64,000 nt of DNA from Bugula neritina (taxonomy: Eukaryota; Bryozoa; Gymnolaemata; Cheilostomatida; Bugulidae), in assembly GCA_964035545.1 (NCBI GenBank), contig OZ037770.1, forward strand, positions 8,633,973-8,697,972. The letters run 5' to 3'. The position numbers and the translations under genes are program-made. Positions 45,011-58,300 of this stretch are shown here, in pieces (position 1 is the first letter of the stretch; each line of letters starts with the position of its first letter). The notes beneath the pieces were generated by a model. It did not search any database. It was given only the letters and a program-made list of their open reading frames with translations, and had not been told where the DNA came from.

Positions 45011-48000
45011 CAGTAAATCATATTTTATTAAAATTACATATCTTACAGATATTGTAGAGTTGTGACTCCCCAGCAGCCCTATAGTGTAACAGTTAGCAAG
45101 CAGTGATAACCATTACACGATAGGAGCTACTGGGGAATCTGAACGCTACGGATATTCCCAGGTATCTTGCAATATCTCAAGCTAAATTGCTGGTTAATTG
45201 AACAAATTGCTGAACCACAATCTTAGTATTTTTATTGATTAGTCAAAATTAATTTTTTTCAAAATGAATTAATCTGGAGCTTTTAAGGTGCTAAATTATA
45301 AAATAAACAAAGTATTGAGCAATGAAATATATTATGCTAAAATACTCGTATATACCTGTAGAATCAAATTATCTAAATGTTTGAAGAAATACGTCACTTA
45401 CACTTGAGAATGCAGCAAATTCCATTAGCTTCTTTTTGAACTCTAGAGAAGATAAACTGCCACCAAAACTCAGCGACAGCAAGCTGCTGAGGTCATACTG
45501 AGTCTTGTAGGAAGGGTTGTTCACCATCTGGATGACGTAATCAGTTCTATGAGCTATGAGTTGTACGCTGCAAGCAAGAGAATTAGTGTGGCATTGTTAA
45601 GAAGTTAAAGTTGTTGGCCTCAACTAAATTGAGAAGGACTGCTCTAAAGCATAGTATGAGTTGTTTTCATATGTACATTGTTTGATAATACATAAATATA
45701 CTAAAATAAAAAGAATCACAATTGTAGAATTGACCTAAATAAAAAAAACTTAAATAATATATTTGATGCCACAACTTTTAAAATTTAAATACTTGATATT
45801 TAGAAAATCTATCTCACCGATATTTTTCAGAAATTGACAAAATTTCATGAATAGCTTCTTCGTCATTGCAGGAGTTATTTGCAGGATATATAACCAGATT
45901 ACTGCTACCCACCAGGCAGAAGAAAGCTGTGACAATCAGCTTTATGTCTCCTTCTATTACGTCGTTACAGCCAACCATTGACCCCTATTATAGCCAAAAT
46001 TTTATGAAACCCAGCACAACTACATTACTAAACCAACTTTACAAAAACAAGAACAAAAGTAAAAATCTGAACAGCATTACCATTTTTAAGGATTACTTAG
46101 CCGAAAATAGATCAGATAGACCATTATATACAAATCATTAAGCTGCTGAAGTCAAACGTACCTTGACTTTAGGGCCCTGACTAGCATATGCATACGCAAT
46201 GCTTAGACTCCCATTCGTTAAGGTAACTATCTTCGGATCACCTGTTGAACCCTGTCAAATAAATGAATGTTTACGCTGACACAAAGAAACTAATGTGATG
46301 GCATAGATTTGACTGGCGAATGAAATTATAATAAAAGTTTAATCAATAACATCTACATATAAATAGAAACTGATGAAAGTTTAGTAAAACCAAAACATAA
46401 ACAGCTTTAGAAAACTTACCAAGGAGCACAGATAAAGGAATAATATTTTACTTACAAATAGAAATTGTTGACTTAGTGTACAGGTAGCTAGTAAAACCGA
46501 AGTATAATTTGTTTGAGTAAAACCTTACCGAAGAGCAGAGATAAAGGAATGGGTCTTCTGGCTTCACCAAACTCTGCGCTGCTATTAGCTGTTCATCACT
46601 TAAGTTTTCCTTCCCAACTTTTATTAAGTCAGCAAATGATTTCCAATCACTACAACCACCAGACAAGACAGCAAATTGTGAAGAGTTACTTTAATACAAA
46701 ATGTAGAAAATGTCATTGATGCATATAAATTGATAAAAATTAAATTTTTAATATAAAGCATAGAGAAATATGTACATCGAAGCATGTGTTTTTGGAGTTA
46801 TCTTCACATCTTTGAGCAAAATAAATTGACCAACATGATACAAAGCGTAGTATATGAAATAGATTATATCAGATATATTATGTTTCTGAAGTTATCTCCA
46901 CATCTTTGAGTATAGTATGTACCTGAGTATGGAGCACTTGGGGTCAGTAGCAGCATGTTTATCATAGAAAATATGAGATATACCATGTCCTTCCCCGGCA
47001 GTCATCTCACTTATTACTTTGATAAACTCTGTGCAGACGTGTTCCTGGTACTTACCAGATGTACAGTTTCCTATCAGCACTGCAGTTGGCTTTATCTGTG
47101 AAGGAAAGTAACTCATGATCAAAGTGTGCACTAAACCTTATAACGTGTATATATTTAAATTAATATGATTGAATGTAGTATAGTGTATATATCTCTCCTT
47201 TAAACTCATTTTAAGACTTTTCTGAAATTCTGAACTAGCTTATGAAAATGTTGGGTTTTAGAAAAAACTGGCGTGCATGCTCTACTAGTCCTCATGATTG
47301 AGGTGCCAACATGTAAAAATTAGCTAGCCGGAGCACAGTAATAGAAACCTTTGTTGTCACCACAAAGCCAGCATTCTACTAATTTAGAAAATGCAAATTA
47401 CTCTTGTATGGGGGGGGGGGGGGGGGGGGAGGTGGATTTACAGAGATTGAGCAATTTTCAATGGGGCATCATGAAATGTGAAATGTGAAATATGTAATAT
47501 GAGTTTACTAGAAACGTTATACAGCTGTGAAACCTTTTCACAAATTCTGACTAAAACTTGAAAAGTAAACATCAAGCAGTCTCACCACCCCAGATTGCTC
47601 ACTCCTACACTGTTTATTAGCTCTCACTATTTTTAAATAGTGCTTTCTCTGCTAAAACGTTTATATTATTGCCTTTTCCCATTTCTGTGAATGACTACAC
47701 AAAAATCATTATATTAACAATTATTTAATGTTAATCGCTATACCAGAAACAAAGCATTCCGAATTTGTGTAATTGAAAAGGTAATATCTTAAAACCACCA
47801 TCAAGGGCTGTCTTGGTGGGCCAGACTTACAGCTTATCTGGGGTTTATGGCCAGCCCACTGGCTGTGTACATCGGTGAAAATAGAAATAATATAATGATC
47901 AGCTATAGAGCTATTAGGCTACAAGGTTACTTTTAACTATTAGATTACATAGCCAGCAAAACTAGGTTATGCTAATGCTTTCTACATACAAGCAATACAA

Positions 48001-50556
48001 ATAGATAATGTAAATAAATGTGAAGTAATACTGCAACAGAAAGATAAGTTACTGATAAGCTATAGACTGATAGATCTAACAATATAAGATAAAAACCAAC
48101 CCATGCGACCCTAGCTATCTTAATAGTGTTAGCACAGTAGTGGGTAGTCACAAACTTTACAGTCTACACTAAGTATATATTGAAAATGAAACACCAATTT
48201 AAACAGGTTGTATTTCAAGTTTTAGTAGAATGTCGACCTAATAAATGAAAAACAACAATATTGGGTAAAATTCAAGCTTTCAAAATAGAGGAGGTAACTC
48301 TGATATCAGACTTTTCAACAACTCAAAAAAGCTTGGTCAGAATAAACTATAAATTAGTGTGAATCATGAAAACACTTCAACGGGTCTAAATATTAAAAAC
48401 TGACATTTTAGATGTTGCGGCTTAAAGAATATCAGGGATATCCTGCAAAGCAATAAATCATGTCAAATTTTTGTGAGAGAAAGTTTTTTTGGCCTTGCAG
48501 AACTTCTAAAAAATATTTTGAATATTACAATTGAATTACTCTAATAAGCACATGTTTAAAATTTCATAATGCCTCCCCCCCCCCCCCCCCCCCCCGGTTT
48601 AAAACTTCCCCAGCCCATTTAAACCCACCCCTTTCAAATGAGAACCTCCATATTTGAAATCAGTAGAATGCTGGCTTCAAAGTGATATCTGACAGAAAAA
48701 AACTCACGCAATTTTATAGTCACTATCCCTGTGGAAACCCCTGATGGAAAGGGTTTTTGTTAAATCAGGCTGAGGACTTATTAAGATGAGGCACAGGAGC
48801 CATTATGACTAGATGCTCTTCCTAACATCACCAATGGCCTTTTTCAGGGCTTGAACCCATGACTTCGTGTTTACTAGGCAAACGCTCTAACCCCTAGACC
48901 ACAACAAAGATTAGTGTTAATGTGTCACACCCCGAACTTTTGAATGTTGGCATTTCACTACATAGTTCAGTATTGATAAGCTGAAATCAATTTTTAAACT
49001 AAAATATATAGTGTTGTGCTGATATACTCAAAACACTACTTTGTTTGTGCTCTTGTACCCTTATGCGTATTATTCTGCTACACATACTTGTGTACTTTCT
49101 TGCATATATTAGTTTACTATTTTACAGTATTGTATTGTATGACAGCATGATTAGGTGACAAATGGTTCTTCTATTTAGTAACCACTCTTACCTTTTTGAT
49201 CATCATAGTCATCACCTTTGAAATTGGAGAATATAAATAGTTTGCCTACAATGATTAAATACAGGATCAAATCATTAAGCTGCTGGTACAGTAACTTTTA
49301 TAAAGCTTTCTCTGAAAGTTCTTCAACAGTGTAAATTATAGCTGCAACAATATTTTAATATAACTCACATAGACTAAATCAAGAGATCCAATTTTATCAA
49401 GATAATATCTAAAAGAGGCTTTGGTTCACATTTAGTTCCGAAAACATGCTACTTGCATGAGGGGAAGTACAACTCAATAGCCCAAATCCTTTTAGTAATG
49501 AAACTTAGCGTAGAAATTGACAGGCGTCAAACAAATTGAAGCTAAACTAAAAAACTGATAAAACTTGGGATTTCTACTTTGCAAATGGCTCAATCAGACT
49601 CAATCAGGTACTGGCTATGTACCCAAAACCATGAAAAAAGCCTAAATGTAAAGAAGTATCAGTAATTACCGTGTACTTCAGGCCAAGTGAGAGACAGGCC
49701 ACCAGTAACAGAACAGAGTCTGATCCTTGTGAACCAAAACTGCAAAAACTGTCTCCTCTTTTCAAACCAATCTCTAACAGTCCTTTTGCTAAATCCATTG
49801 CCTATCAATAAAGTCATTAAATAAGGTCATTAAATATGTAAATCAAAATGAATAGAAGCAATAGGTCTATAAATGTGAAATGTAAAGGTAAATTTGCAAA
49901 AGTGCATTAAAAGTCACAGCAGAAATACTATACATTTTTGCCCATTGAAAGTGATCAATGTGATGCAAATGTTACAGCAGAATTATAAGTTAGCTGGCAG
50001 ACTACAATTGTTCGCAGGAAATTTTTAGCAGAATTCAGTGTGGTAACACTGGATGAAGATAGAATTTTTTTTTTCTTGAAAAATCTAGCCTCTTCCACTA
50101 AGAAGGAATGAATTATTTAAACCTAACATTTGGGTTGGCAGTATATTACTGACAGTCTGCTCACGTCACTATATCAAAATTCAATTAGTTTTTCCCCATT
50201 TTAAACATATTCATTCAGAGCCAATCAAATGGCATAAAAAGCACATAGGACATGTTTATATTACTTAAGCAAGCAATTTACTGCCCTTTTAACAGCAACT
50301 GCAAAACCATGATCTGTTCAACATCTTTAAACATACGATTATTATTTTTAAGGCTGCTTATCCTGACTAATTCTATATTACAAACCTTTTCATACAGCTG
50401 ATGGTGAGTCAGAGTTTCGTAAGGCTTGGTAAATGTGACATGACACTCTTCATTTCCTGTACAAGAGTTCCTGATGAGTTCAAGGAGACTCTCTGTCGGA
50501 ATCGGTACACTGGTGTCAAAGTAGTAGCTCTCACACATCTTCTTGGAGCTAGCCAT
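40649..50556 (-). CDS. ACSF2-like acyl-CoA synthetase (ANL superfamily), copy A
   Basis: Complete 15-exon gene of 580 aa: 50556-50386, 49801-49670, 49245-49192, 47095-46923, 46649-46529, 46251-46162, 45984-45818, 45567-45402, 44946-44839, 44177-44029, 43418-43271, 43073-43024, 42085-42028, 41065-40982 and 40720-40649. All borders are GT-AG with agreeing phases. ANL enzymes activate a carboxylic acid with ATP and pass it to CoA. Visible motifs: P-loop SSGSTGDPK (exons 5-6), YGGTE (exon 9), GELCVRG and WYHTGD (exons 10-11), and the hinge region GRLSNAERWKINGK. The best-matching family is ACSF2 (medium-chain type). The A10 region reads PKTGGSRPKLNRKVL, with Arg where the catalytic Lys of SGK is expected, and A8 is degenerate. 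No N-terminal mitochondrial presequence is obvious. Activity is therefore uncertain. Confidence 0.92.
41687..41917 (-). mobile_element. tRNA-Thr-derived SINE copy 5
   Basis: In synthetase A intron 13. Head AGCAGCCGTGGTCTAGGGTT on the minus strand with an extra duplicated segment before the body. Tail CTATAAATTTTCGTGAAT. Confidence 0.85.
42357..42590. repeat. 12-bp minisatellite (TTAGTTATGCTA) in synthetase A intron 12
   Basis: About 19 copies with minor variants. The Met/Leu/Val open frame through it is an artefact. Confidence 0.95.
42880..42935 (-). repeat. tRNA-like fragment in synthetase A intron 12
   Basis: The minus strand reads CAGTGGCCCTTGTAGTATGA, followed by a TTTCAGGCTCGAAGC B-box-like segment. 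It resembles the elements at 39604 and 59134. Confidence 0.35.
44968..45009. repeat. (TA)n microsatellite in synthetase A intron 8
   Basis: About 20 TA dinucleotides. Confidence 0.95.
45064..45138. repeat. tRNA-like palindrome in synthetase A intron 8
   Basis: The left arm GACTCCCCAGCAGCCCTATA continuing to GTGTAACAGTTAGCA pairs with the right arm at 45104-45138, giving a stem of about 34 bp with a loop of a few bases. The arm resembles a tRNA 5' half with an A box. A related element sits at the same intron position in copy B. Confidence 0.7.
47365..48677. mobile_element. 1.3 kb element with 21-bp inverted termini in synthetase A intron 3
   Basis: The left end AAGCCAGCATTCTACTAATTT (47365-47385) and the reverse complement of 48657-48677 differ at one of 21 bases. 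Inside the left end is a 20-bp G run (47410-47429), and inside the right end a C run of about 21 bp (48575-48595), so the arms are symmetrical. No transposase frame is seen, suggesting a non-autonomous DNA element. Confidence 0.55.
48702..48903 (-). mobile_element. tRNA-Thr-derived SINE copy 6
   Basis: Full-length copy in synthetase A intron 3. The head is TGGTCTAGGGGTTAGAGCG with B box GGGTTCAAGCCC on the minus strand. The tail ATAAAATTGCGTGAGT lies next to the right end of the 1.3 kb inverted-terminus element. Confidence 0.9.
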
Positions 50557-52840
50557 TTTTGTTAGAGCACTTTATTTGGCTTGACTTGTATTGGTGTTGA
50601 TCAGTAACTTACTGCTTATCAGTACTACCAAGTAGAGTAGATAAAGAAATACAGTAGTAGGAGGTGCTAGATTAATTAACTGGGCAAATTTTGGGTAATA
50701 TGTAAAATACTTTGTTTCATTTAAAAAACTTATCACTAAACTTCTTTTACTATTCCTTCCTGATATTTTTAATTATGTGATGTCATTCATATTGTGGTTA
50801 AAAATACCACAATACATTTGGGAATTTTAATGATATACAACTTCGAATTAAACATGGGAGGATAACTCCAAATTAACCACAACATATTTTTTGTTAGGGA
50901 GGTTGGAGTTATTTTTAACCATTTCAAGCATGAATTATTTAGTAGCCAAATTCTTAAATTTTATCATGCAATTGCTTAATTCAATTCTTTTAGCATATAC
51001 TCAAAGCTTTTCAATATTTACCTTTGGCATGTTAAAAAGAAATGTCCACATATGGGGACATCATGCATCTATTGAGGCATCTCTATTGTCTACATACGTG
51101 GACAAGATAATGATCCTGCAACAAATAAGTATTTATGTAGATCTTTTAAATCCTTTATTTACATAAATTTGTTTACACTTTCATAATGGTAACATTAAAA
51201 ATTTTGATAACAATTTTTAAAACAGCAAATCAAATAATAGCAAATTTTTGATGAGTAAATCTAAAGTTAGACTATCTATGTTATTCGAGCCTCTAAAGCA
51301 GTTTAAGGGTGTAGCTTAACTTTGGGTCTTGCATTTTAAACTTTGCTAGTGTATTATATGGCTTACACTATATACAAAAAACAGAGTTTGGAGTTTTGAC
51401 TTTCATATATGATATCTATTTGCACAACAGCATGGAGTATTATATCTTTGTAACCGGTTCATATTCTAAGATTTATATACTTAACTACCATAATCACTTT
51501 TTGATCTATTTATTGCCTAGCAACAAGGTGTTTGTATCATCGTTTAATAAAATAAAAATAACTTTGAATGCGCTTATGTTTCATGAACAAGAAAAGTAGA
51601 GTTCATATCTAACGTTACGATGAAATTGAGAATTTCACTAGGTAATCCTTAAAAGTAAGAATTAGTAAATCAGGTTAATGCTAGGAATAATATTAATAGT
51701 ATAAATTATTTCATCAATATGAATGAGAAATTAAAATAGAAAGAGGAGTTCAACTTTATTTGACAAGGAGCTAGCAAGTGTTTGTGTAGGCCTATATCAT
51801 ATTGAAATTTACCAATATGAATATTAATACGAACATTTAAATATTAAATCAAATTACTTAATAAAAATTCCAATAATAATACTAATCTAATAGCAATAAG
51901 TTATCTTTATATCAGCAATAATTATAAAACAAAAGACAACTATAAACTGTACTACTAGTACAAGTCTTAATGCTACTACTAGACCTAGTAGTAGCATTAT
52001 ACTAATAACATTAACTCAATGACTATAATCAATTGTAACATGATTATTAACAATAATACTAATAGCAATACTAATAGTTATACTAATATTAATTTCGAAG
52101 ACGGAGGATGAAACTCATTCTCACTCTCGAGCTCAATTAGTATCAGTATTACAGTGATTTAGTTTTACTACATTACTATTAGTATTACTATTACTTATAC
52201 TTATAGTTTTACTAGTAGTACTACTACCAACTACTACTAGTATTACTGGACCAGTACTACTGCCACTGCTGCCACTACTAGTACTACTACTACTAGTACT
52301 ACGTCTACTAGTACTACCACAATCCTAATACTAATACTAATAGTAATAGACTAGTAGTGGTACTACTACCGCAATAGTACACTGTACAGCACCAGTAGTA
52401 GTACCACTAGTACTATGAGTGAATGATTATGAAAGCTAAACGAAAATCTATGACAATCACTATAAGTATGATTATGAATATCAATATGAGTCAGACTGAA
52501 ACTAAAGCCAAAGGTTAGGACTACACTTAAGGCGAGTATAAAATTAAATAACTAAAGACGCAAACTTAATTTGAAATAACAAATTAGAAATATAAATGAT
52601 TGTATTTTTAGTAGACTTACCCGTGCTGCAAAAATTTTAAGGTTAAACTTCAAAGATAAAGATTAGCATTTAATTTTATTGCAAAAACAGTTTGAGGTTG
52701 GTAATTTTACTAGTTAGTTTTGCAGGGGGCAGAGAATGGGTGACACTAGCCTTAGCTTTTAATAACACGGAGCTTTTGATAACACGGAGCGAACTGCTTG
52801 TGCTATTTTATTTAAAGAAAGTTTTTTCAGGATCTTGCGC
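50557..52840. other. Intergenic region between synthetase copies, no gene seen
   Basis: AT-rich. From about 51945 to 52410 it becomes a degenerate ACTACTAGT/AGTACT low-complexity tract. Short open frames have non-coding composition. Confidence 0.5.
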
Positions 52841-52849
52841 TATAGAAAA

Positions 52850-52995
52850 ATTCCTCGAAATGTCGAATGGTTCTATAAGCAGCTCCGAGTTGGGGGTGAC
52901 CGAGTGCAGTAGTTCGCAGTTACCAAGTTTGAAATTTTGGACTTAAATTAGAACATGAAACCACCAACTCCAAACTCGAGAATCCCAAACTATTG
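52850..52995 (+). repeat. Dispersed repeat, partner of 30260-30345
   Basis: TATAAGCAGCTCCGAGTTGG then GGGTGACCGAGTGCAGTAG matches the GPCR-intron copy. A weaker inverted version (CCAACTCCAAACTCGAGAAT) follows at about 52964, so the element may be palindromic. Confidence 0.55.
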
Positions 52996-54073
52996 CATTT
53001 ATTCCCATAGAAACTGTCACAAAAAGCCATATTGCAAGCTAGTAATCCTATGACTTGCAATAAGGAATTTTTTGTAAGTTTATTTACCAAGTTTATAATA
53101 TTTTTGCGAGCTTATATAGGTTACAATTTCTCATATTATATAAATATGATACAAGCCTATAATACTAAAACCGTAATACGTCGTATCTAATACATAAGTT
53201 GCATGTCATTGAAAACTAATACTTTAAATACTTTAAATACTTTAAATACTTTAAATTCTATAACTGCATAAATTTTGTATCAAATAAGATACAGTGTGAT
53301 GTACTGTATAAGGCTTAGTTTGCATCCTGCATGACGTTGTAGAAAACACAGCTTTATAAAGAAGCAGCCTATGTGTGAAGTAGGAACTCTACACTATTTG
53401 CTGTACGTGGTCTGTTTATTAAGTTGTTGTAGACTACTATGACAATATTTTTGCAATGCTCTATCATATTATATTATATACTAATCTAAAAGTTTATACA
53501 AAATAGGAGTTATCTGTTCAGTACTTGGATATGTTGCAAGTTTATATTAGTTTGTAAATTTTTGTTTAAAACGTATCTTGTTCCTTTTGGTCACTACCTG
53601 GTTGATTATACAGACATCTCCATTAACACTTAAAACCTACTTTCTCTCATATTATTAGCTACTTAGATGTTGGTAGCAGTTAACAAGTCAATTACTGTGA
53701 AGTTTAATGACATTTAACAGATTTAAAAATAATATTATTTGTTTTATCTTTTTTTGCTCTTGAATACTGCTGTGCTTTAATAGAGATATGAGTAGTTATC
53801 ACCACAGACTGAATGAAAGGAAGTGCTGGCCAGGTTTATAATAGTCTAAAAATGATTTTTTTGTAGTATAGAGCCAAAATAACTGTACATAAGCAAACGA
53901 CACAACAGAGGAAAATATGTAGCTAACGATGCTGTAATAACACAATTAAAGCTGTGATGATTTAACAAAAGCTTTCCAGTGCTCATTTAATTCATCTCTC
54001 AATAATTAATACTCTATTATATCGCAATGCAAGTAGGGGGTACGCCAAATTAGTCCTACTATGTCTTTTGTCA

Positions 54074-54076
<3 letters not shown>

Positions 54077-54126
<50 letters not shown>
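54077..54126. repeat. (TA)n microsatellite
   Basis: About 24 TA dinucleotides in the region between the synthetase genes. Confidence 0.95.
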
Positions 54127-54132
<6 letters not shown>

Positions 54133-54315
54133 AATGCAGCTTTGAATAATTTCCCTGTTCGTAAAATAAAGAGATTGCAATCATATTAATTAAGGATTTT
54201 ATATTCTATCCTGTAAAGTAATAACTATTGAGTCAGACTATAATATGTTTTGAGTCGGTAAATAACTTTTCTATACCCCATTGCAAATTTGAAACTATAG
54301 TTATAGCTTCTAAAC

Positions 54316-54658
54316 CAGGGATGTCCAACCTTTTTAGAGAGAGGGTCACCAAAAGGAAATATTTTATGGCAAGGGTCACATTGTAAACTTTAGCTTATGC
54401 TGGGGGCCACAGCATCAGTATTTTTCAAATTATTTTATTTTAAATTATTATAAATTGTTACAAAATAAAGTCCTAATAGTTAATGCAAGCTCCATGTTTT
54501 ATTGTAGTATGTGTATAAATAAGACATTTAAAAGGTGATTTTTCACTCTAATTCATGTATATGTGTGAAAACTACTTTTAGCTCTATGCTTTTGAGAGCC
54601 ACATAAATGTAGACTGCGGGCCACATCTGGCCCTGGGGCTGCATTTTGGACAGCTCTG
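54316..54658. mobile_element. hAT-type MITE, 343 bp
   Basis: Left end CAGGGATGTCCAACC and right end TTGGACAGCTCTG (reverse complement CAGAGCTGTCCAA) form imperfect terminal inverted repeats. Flanking 8-mers ttctaaac and gtttaaac agree at 6 of 8 positions, as expected for an aged hAT target duplication. Internal GGGTCACC, GGGGGCCACAG and GCGGGCCACATCTGGCCC words are typical of this class. There is no coding capacity. Confidence 0.8.
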
Positions 54659-55337
54659 GTTTAAACAATAAACCATCACAATTTTAAATGAGTAAAAACA
54701 TTTAAAAAATATACTCTCAATCAAATAAAAAGAATCCGATGCGATGATGCAGAATGTATAAAGTGCGCTGCATGCATTTTTATGCCAAAAAATCAGAATA
54801 CCTAATAAAATATAGTGGTTATTAACTTTGTTAGTAGCTCTACTGTTTATTAATAATAGATATTGGAATATGCTATTAATATATGTCTTTCATTTTGCTA
54901 TTAGAAATTTGAAATGATTCTCTTTTGCATAGTTCACCTCTGTCATGCTTCATACGTCATATAATGTTAAAATAACAAACATGCTTATGCAAAATATGTA
55001 GTATCCATAATTTTGAAAGTGTGCAGCTACAAGAACAATCCTTTTTTCTAACAGCTTATACATTTCCTACATTGCAGCAGTGATAATATACTTTTATAAC
55101 CTTTGCAAGCAGTAAGCGTTAAATAAAAACAAACAAGAAACAAAATATTTTATAAAACCGGTTGCATTGAAGCATGCGCCTAAAAGCTTATTCATAAAAA
55201 TATTTTCATCAAAATATTCAAATATTTTTTGACTTTGGAGTTTAAACATTGAAGGGTTTAGTTGTGAAAATAATTGCAATGAGTTCTATTACAATCATGA
55301 TTCTAGAACCAGTTACTATCTTTAGAGCTCTTTGTGA

Positions 55338-58300
55338 CTAGACAAGACCATCGGATGGATTCTGAGCTACTCTCTGCTTAATCTCTTCAGTTAGAGCTTT
55401 TCTGTTGGGCTGAAACGTTAAGAGCTTTTAAATGCAATAATTCATCCATATTCTTCATAGTGATGTGTATCAACTCCAAGAACACAACTGACATGATTCA
55501 GCAAGTTATAAACTACACAAGGCTAACATTCCCCTGCTGAGTTGTATAATATGGTTTATTCTATAGGCTACAACTTCTATTATGTTAGAAAAAGTCAAAA
55601 TATTGTTAAATAACTCTACTCTGTCAGTAAAGTACATTAGAATATAACATGGATATTTAATTCAGTAGTATAATATAATATAAACTCGTTACACTTTTTT
55701 ACATCAAATATATTTCTCTTAATGCATAAATAAAAGTTTCCAATTTGTAGAATGCATCAAACAAAACGCTAGCAATTCAGCCTCACCTTGGGTCTTGAGC
55801 CGTTAGTTTTTGGAATGTCAGCATATTTGTAGAAAAAAATTCTGATTGGCCACTCAAGAGAGTTGTACATCTAAACAGTATATAATAGTTTAAATTGTAC
55901 ACTAAACCAGTAGTATATAGCAGTCAACATTAAAAATATAAAATATTAATGCGGAAATTGCAAACTAAACATAGTTAAAATAAAGCGATAATTACAAGCG
56001 ACATTTATAAACAAGCAAAACTTTATAACTTGTACCCTAAAAAAGTAATATTTGTACAATCATATGACTTATGAGAATATAAAATTAACACCATTTAGCT
56101 GTATATTCTGTAACTCTGTGAATATATAAATAAGAAGTGCAATATAAACGAACAATACACAACAATAAGTTATATGCAGTTATATACAGTATATGCAGAG
56201 TGCAGGTGCATGTCAAAGTAAATTTCTAAAAATATTGGTGTTACATAAGTGAAACCTTGGTAAAAAATAATCGGTTGACATTCTACCATTTTCAAAAATA
56301 TTTTTATATAACATTTTATTCCACTATTATCAGTAAAAAAAGTCAAAACAGTCTAAATGATAACTATAGCATATAACAAGTTTATAACAACAAAAAGCTA
56401 AAAGGTACTTTTAAACTTTGTTAATTAGTAGTAGGTAGTAACTGTATGTGCTTACTAATGGTGAACATTAATTTCCATTGATTTAATATATCTGTCAACA
56501 GCAATATTTAACTTTTTAGTAATACATAATTATGGCAATATAACTGACAATGGAAAAAGTTTTATGAATTTGATTTGATTAACTTTGACTCACATTTTCT
56601 TTAGCGAACTTCTTGACATCTTCCACAGTCAACCCACTTCCTGGGGCAGGCCTATACAATAATTAGAGAGATGATAACTCATTACAAGCATGCAGCTTAT
56701 AATTTACATAAGGAGATGATAAATAAAAACTTATAGAAATAATAACCTGATAATCCTATTATATGAGTTAAATATATAATATATAATATAGTATATAGTA
56801 ATAAAAAGTACCTACTCTATGACATAGTTGAGGTCATGACCTTTGCCATTGTCTGTACCAATCACCTAGATATAGTAAAAAAGATGCGTTTTTAAATAAT
56901 TGAATGAGGATGCATTACAAAGCATCAAAATATATCAAAAAGATGAAAAATTGAAAACAATAAGCCTACCAAATTGTTTTATTTATCACAATCTCTCTTC
57001 ATAATTCAATGGAAATATAACCACCCACTTGCTGTGCATTAACTTTATTTGTTGAAAATAAATCAAATTTGATAATTAGCATTACCACAGCTGTATTTGA
57101 ATGCAAAGGATATTTTTAAAACACCTTTTTTGAAAATGCACATGTCTTTAAACAAGAATAAAATTGGCACTAACCATACAAATATGTAAATATAATTCCA
57201 TGACACTTCAACAGGCTCTATCTATGGCTACATAGACAAATGTAAGACAATATCAAAGCCAATCTCTTACATACTTATACACCTAGTTTATTGAACTGTC
57301 ACTTGAAACAATTTAACTTTGCAATAGTGCTTGTGTCACAAAACCAGACATGCTATATCAACAGTAGATTAAACAGCTGGTTAGAATATAAACTTACTGC
57401 ACAGGTCCTGACTGAAGGATGTGTCATTAACACATTCTCAATGCTGATAGAATAAACAACTTTCCCATTTATCTTCCACCTTTCAGCATTTGAAAGACGT
57501 CCATAAACATAGAGGAAACCATCTTCATCCATTGACACCATGTCTCTTCAAAGATAATATTCTAACAATTGAGAAGGCAATTGCCTAAAACACTGACTAC
57601 CAGCAATTTTTTGTGCTGAACGATATACTTGTTGCTGATTTGAATAGCTAGCTTTAACCAGAAATGCTGTTTTAGCAAAGTGAATTTTGAACAAAATTTC
57701 TAAAAGTTGTTTTTCTTTATAGATTTATTTGTAGCTCAATTTGGCAAATTTTTATAAACAAATGGGACTATAATAAACCTTCAATTTCAGAAGATGATAC
57801 AACTATTTACTGATTAGCTGCAACCAGATGAGTAGACAATTCCAATGTTGTTCCACAGACTGTTGCAGTATCTTCTTTATAATTGTCAATTTGTTATTTT
57901 TCCACTTACACTTTCCTATTATATCTTTTCTCAAATACTTATAGAATTAGCTAAGTGCTTTGCAAAATATAGCAAGTGCTGCTGATAATATCAAAAATAA
58001 TCTTATTGAGTTTTATAAGCGCAGCCTGTTCAGTTCACAGACAGACTTTATAAGCCAAATATTATGATAATAATGTTCCAACATTGTACTTGGCATAAAA
58101 TATTTTCAGCTTCAAGTTATAAAATATTTTTAATCATCCTATACTCAAACATGGGGCAATGGCTTTTCATCAAATAAATAAAACTCAAAACCAATGCGCT
58201 ACATCTCAGCTCACCCTGTATGGTACCATCCATATTTGTCCATGACCTTAGCAGTGAGCTCAGGTTGATCTTTGTATTCTAGAAAGAGACACCACCCTCT

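Noticed and set aside
52692-52946. 84-codon plus-strand frame with a hydrophobic start
   Set aside because: Begins at a non-ATG codon and overlaps a dispersed repeat.
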